Below are positions 3,777 to 6,107 of a stretch of DNA of 6,107 nucleotides, piece by piece. Position 1 is the first letter of the stretch, and the number at the start of each line of letters is the position of its first letter. Below the pieces are notes generated by a model. It saw only the letters and a list, made by a program, of their open reading frames with translations. It was not told the origin of the DNA and ran no database searches. Both the position numbers and the translations under genes were made by a program. The stretch comes from Candidatus Aminicenantota bacterium (GTDB lineage: Bacteria > Acidobacteriota > B3-B38 > Guanabaribacteriales > B3-B38), in NCBI GenBank assembly GCA_029880275.1, contig JAOUOQ010000118.1, positions 1 through 6,107 on the forward strand, read 5' to 3'.

Positions 3777-6107
3777 ATGAAAAAGCAAATTAATAAGAAC
3801 AACAAGCCGGAAAGCATTTACGATGCCGATAAGATAGTGGTGATTGAAGGGCTGGATGCCGTTCGGAAGAGACCGGCGATGTATGTGGGCTCTACCGGGA
3901 TTTTCGGTCTGCATCAGCTGGTCTTCGAGGTGGTGGACAACAGCATCGATGAGGCCATGGTTGGATTTTGCAACAAGATAAAGGTCTTCATCCATGTAGA
4001 TAATAGCGTCACCGTTATTGATAATGGTCGGGGGATACCGGTGGACATGCACAAGAAGGAGAAGAGACCGGCAGCCGAGGTGGTGATGACCACCCTCCAT
4101 GCGGGGGGGAAGTTTGACAACAAAGCCTATAAAATCTCCGGTGGTCTGCATGGAGTGGGGGTATCGGTAGTAAATGCTCTTGCGGAGAGGCTGGACCTGG
4201 AGATAAGAAGAGACGGAGAAATCTACCAGCAAAGCTACAGTCGGGGAAAGACCCTGGCCCCGCTGGAAAAGATAGGAAAGACCAAAAAGAGGGGCACCAA
4301 GATCCGCTTCCGTCCAGACCCCGAGATATTTGAGACCCTCGATTACAACTTCGACCTCCTCTCACAAAGGCTGAGAGAGCTGTCCTTTTTGAATAAAGGC
4401 TTAAAGATTTACATCCGGGACGAGCGCATCAACAAGGAGCATGTGTTCCATTACACCGGAGGGATAGTCTCCTTTGTTCAGCATTTAAATATGAACAAGG
4501 TCACCCTCCATTCCAAGCCAATCTACTTTGCCGGAGAAAGAGAAGAGGTGTACATGGAGATTGCCCTCCAGTACAGCGACAGCTATAGCGAGACCATCTT
4601 CACCTATGTCAACAACATAAATACCCGAGAGGGGGGCACCCACCTGGTAGGGCTTAAGTCTGCGCTCACCCGTACCATCAACAGCTATCTGGCCAGCAAT
4701 CACCTGTTGAAAAACGACAAGCTCAAAATAGGGGGCGAGGATACCAGAGAAGGGCTGGTCGCCATTCTCAGCCTGAGCTTGAGGGAGCCCCAGTTTGAAG
4801 GACAGACCAAATCTAAGCTCGGTAACAGTGATGTCAAGGGAATAGTGGAGAACTTCGTCAACGAGCAGCTGGGACATTATCTCCAGGAGCATCCCACGGA
4901 AGCCCGTAAGATATTGAGTAAGGTGATCGATGCCGCCCGGGCGCGAGATGCAGCCAGAAGGGCGAGGGACCTGACGCGCCGCAAAGGGCTGCTGGAGGTG
5001 AGCTCCCTGCCGGGGAAGTTAGCCGACTGCCAGGAGAGAGACCCCGTCAAAGCCGAGCTTTACATCGTAGAGGGGCCTTCTGCCGGAGGCTCGGCAAAGC
5101 AGGGGAGAGACCGACGCTACCAGGCGATACTCCCCTTGCGGGGCAAGATCCTCAATGTAGAGAAAGCTCGGTTTGACAAGATGCTCTCCAACGAGGAGAT
5201 AGGCACCATTGTCACCACTCTGGGCACCGGCATCGGAGAGGAAGAATATGATGTATCCAAGCTCCGCTATCATAAAATTATAATCATGACCGATGCCGAT
5301 GTGGATGGCTCGCACATTCGAACCCTTCTGCTGACCTTCTTCTATCGCCATATGAAAGAGATCATAGAGCGCGGCTATCTCTACATAGCCCAGCCACCCT
5401 TATTCAAGGTCAAAAAGAGTAAAAAAGAGGTCTACATTCAGGATGAGAAAAGGATGGAGGAATTTCTTATGAGGGGGGCGGTGGAAAATGTCAAGGTCCA
5501 GGTGAGAGGGGCAGAGGGCTTCTTTGAAGGAAAAGCCCTCCTTTCCATACTGGAAAAGCTCTCCCGACAGCATTATTATCTGGAGAGCCTGGAGCGCAAA
5601 GGGTATGACCCGGCTATCATCTACATTTTATTGCAGAACAAAGTCAGAGAAAAAAAGCTCTTCGAGAAACGCATCAACTTGAAGCCCCTGCAGAAGATGT
5701 TGAAAGAGGGAGGCTTCAAGGTCAAGGGGATTACCGAGGATGAGGAGTATGGCATTTATCAGATAGAGGTGGAGGATAAATTCCGTCGGGATGGGAGGTC
5801 CCTGAAAATAAACTGGGAGCTCATCTCTTCAGCCGAGTACAGCCGCCTTATAGTGCAGGAAGAGCAGATGGAGGGATTTAGCCGTCCTCCCTATGTGGTG
5901 ATTGACAGCGACCAAAACAGGGTGACTGTCAATACCAAAGAGGAGTTGCTCCAGCACCTCCTCGCACTCGGGAAAAAAGGTCTCTACATACAAAGATACA
6001 AAGGACTGGGAGAGATGAATCCCGAGCAGCTCTGGGAGACCACCATGGACCCCTCCACCCGAACCTTCAAGAAAGTCTGTATTGACGATGCGGTGGAGGC
6101 GGATAAT
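3777..6107 (+). CDS. gyrB: DNA gyrase subunit B, C-terminus cut by the window edge
   Basis: There are 777 codons open to the window edge; perhaps 20-30 residues are missing. GyrB is the ATPase half of gyrase (GyrA2B2), which introduces negative supercoils. The GHKL ATPase shows E51-V-V-D-N55 (catalytic glutamate, Mg-binding asparagine), D82-N-G-R-G-I-P, G-G-K-F (110-113) and G-G-L-H-G-V-G-V (122-129). The transducer has Q-T-K345-S-K-L-G-N. The TOPRIM domain has E432-G-P-S-A-G-G and D506-A-D508-V-D510-G. The tail has Y-K-G-L-G-E-M (741-747). About 200 residues separate Q-P-P-L-F (539) from that motif, against about 40 in Bacillus GyrB, so the Gram-negative-type insert is present. P434 replaces the usual aspartate of E-G-D-S-A-G-G. 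The GyrB-type Q-G-R-D-R favours GyrB over ParE. The ATG is 10 bases after AGAGG. A hairpin with a T-tract lies just upstream. Confidence 0.96.
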   Translation, partial: MKKQINKNNKPESIYDADKIVVIEGLDAVRKRPAMYVGSTGIFGLHQLVFEVVDNSIDEAMVGFCNKIKVFIHVDNSVTVIDNGRGIPVDMHKKEKRPAAEVVMTTLHAGGKFDNKAYKISGGLHGVGVSVVNALAERLDLEIRRDGEIYQQSYSRGKTLAPLEKIGKTKKRGTKIRFRPDPEIFETLDYNFDLLSQRLRELSFLNKGLKIYIRDERINKEHVFHYTGGIVSFVQHLNMNKVTLHSKPIYFAGEREEVYMEIALQYSDSYSETIFTYVNNINTREGGTHLVGLKSALTRTINSYLASNHLLKNDKLKIGGEDTREGLVAILSLSLREPQFEGQTKSKLGNSDVKGIVENFVNEQLGHYLQEHPTEARKILSKVIDAARARDAARRARDLTRRKGLLEVSSLPGKLADCQERDPVKAELYIVEGPSAGGSAKQGRDRRYQAILPLRGKILNVEKARFDKMLSNEEIGTIVTTLGTGIGEEEYDVSKLRYHKIIIMTDADVDGSHIRTLLLTFFYRHMKEIIERGYLYIAQPPLFKVKKSKKEVYIQDEKRMEEFLMRGAVENVKVQVRGAEGFFEGKALLSILEKLSRQHYYLESLERKGYDPAIIYILLQNKVREKKLFEKRINLKPLQKMLKEGGFKVKGITEDEEYGIYQIEVEDKFRRDGRSLKINWELISSAEYSRLIVQEEQMEGFSRPPYVVIDSDQNRVTVNTKEELLQHLLALGKKGLYIQRYKGLGEMNPEQLWETTMDPSTRTFKKVCIDDAVEADN

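Noticed and set aside
3624..4232. Minus-strand open frame of about 200 codons across the gyrB start
   Set aside because: It is antisense to the clear GHKL ATPase domain of GyrB; its composition is that of a shadow frame and it resembles no family.
1..6107. CRISPR arrays, insertion sequences, tRNA or rRNA genes, phage or defence genes
   Set aside because: No spaced direct repeats, transposase, tRNA-like or rRNA-like sequence seen; every coding region is a core housekeeping gene.

Overview
This window is a bacterial chromosomal replication-origin neighbourhood. Layout: yidD (partial), rnpA and rpmH read leftward; dnaA, dnaN and gyrB (3' end cut off) read rightward. All six identifications come from reading the proteins, with full-length conserved motifs and no frameshifts. 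GyrB carries the roughly 160-residue insert between the TOPRIM domain and the tail that is typical of many Gram-negative lineages and absent from the short Gram-positive form. DnaA has a K-H-H-S-T-V box-recognition motif in place of the usual R-D-H-T/S-T-V. These point to a Gram-negative-type bacterium outside the best-studied groups (an acidobacterial or related deep lineage is a guess). I cannot name a species.

Left arm (1-590, minus strand): rpmH (L34), rnpA (RNase P protein) and the start of yidD form one tight operon. Its promoter at 641-669 has a perfect -35 hexamer. Centre-left (591-891): a divergent control region with back-to-back promoters for rpmH and dnaA. In the dnaA leader, two DnaA boxes face each other as an inverted repeat (789-809), followed by a strong Shine-Dalgarno that lies unusually far from the dnaA start.

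Centre (2221-2453): the dnaA-dnaN spacer is the best oriC candidate. It holds a terminator-like hairpin after dnaA, DnaA boxes all in the same orientation at 43-55 base intervals, then a stretch with only 12 G/C in 100 bases (2341-2440). That stretch contains a CTA-CTA-CTA-TTA tract resembling the DnaA-trio unwinding element, and a near-perfect inverted copy of this tract sits just before the dnaN ribosome-binding site.

Right arm (2454-6107): dnaN (sliding clamp) and gyrB. recF, often found between them, is absent. The 213-base gap instead holds a bulged hairpin with a T6 tract ending just ahead of the gyrB ribosome-binding site, so gyrB may have an attenuator-like leader.

Together the genes cover initiation (DnaA), clamp-dependent elongation (DnaN), supercoiling (GyrB), and tRNA/ribosome/membrane functions (RnpA, L34, YidD). 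This is a standard core locus. The possibly new content lies in the non-coding architecture (symmetrical trio-like palindrome, opposed DnaA boxes in the dnaA leader, gyrB leader hairpin) and in two residue changes, in DnaA domain IV and in the GyrB TOPRIM motif.
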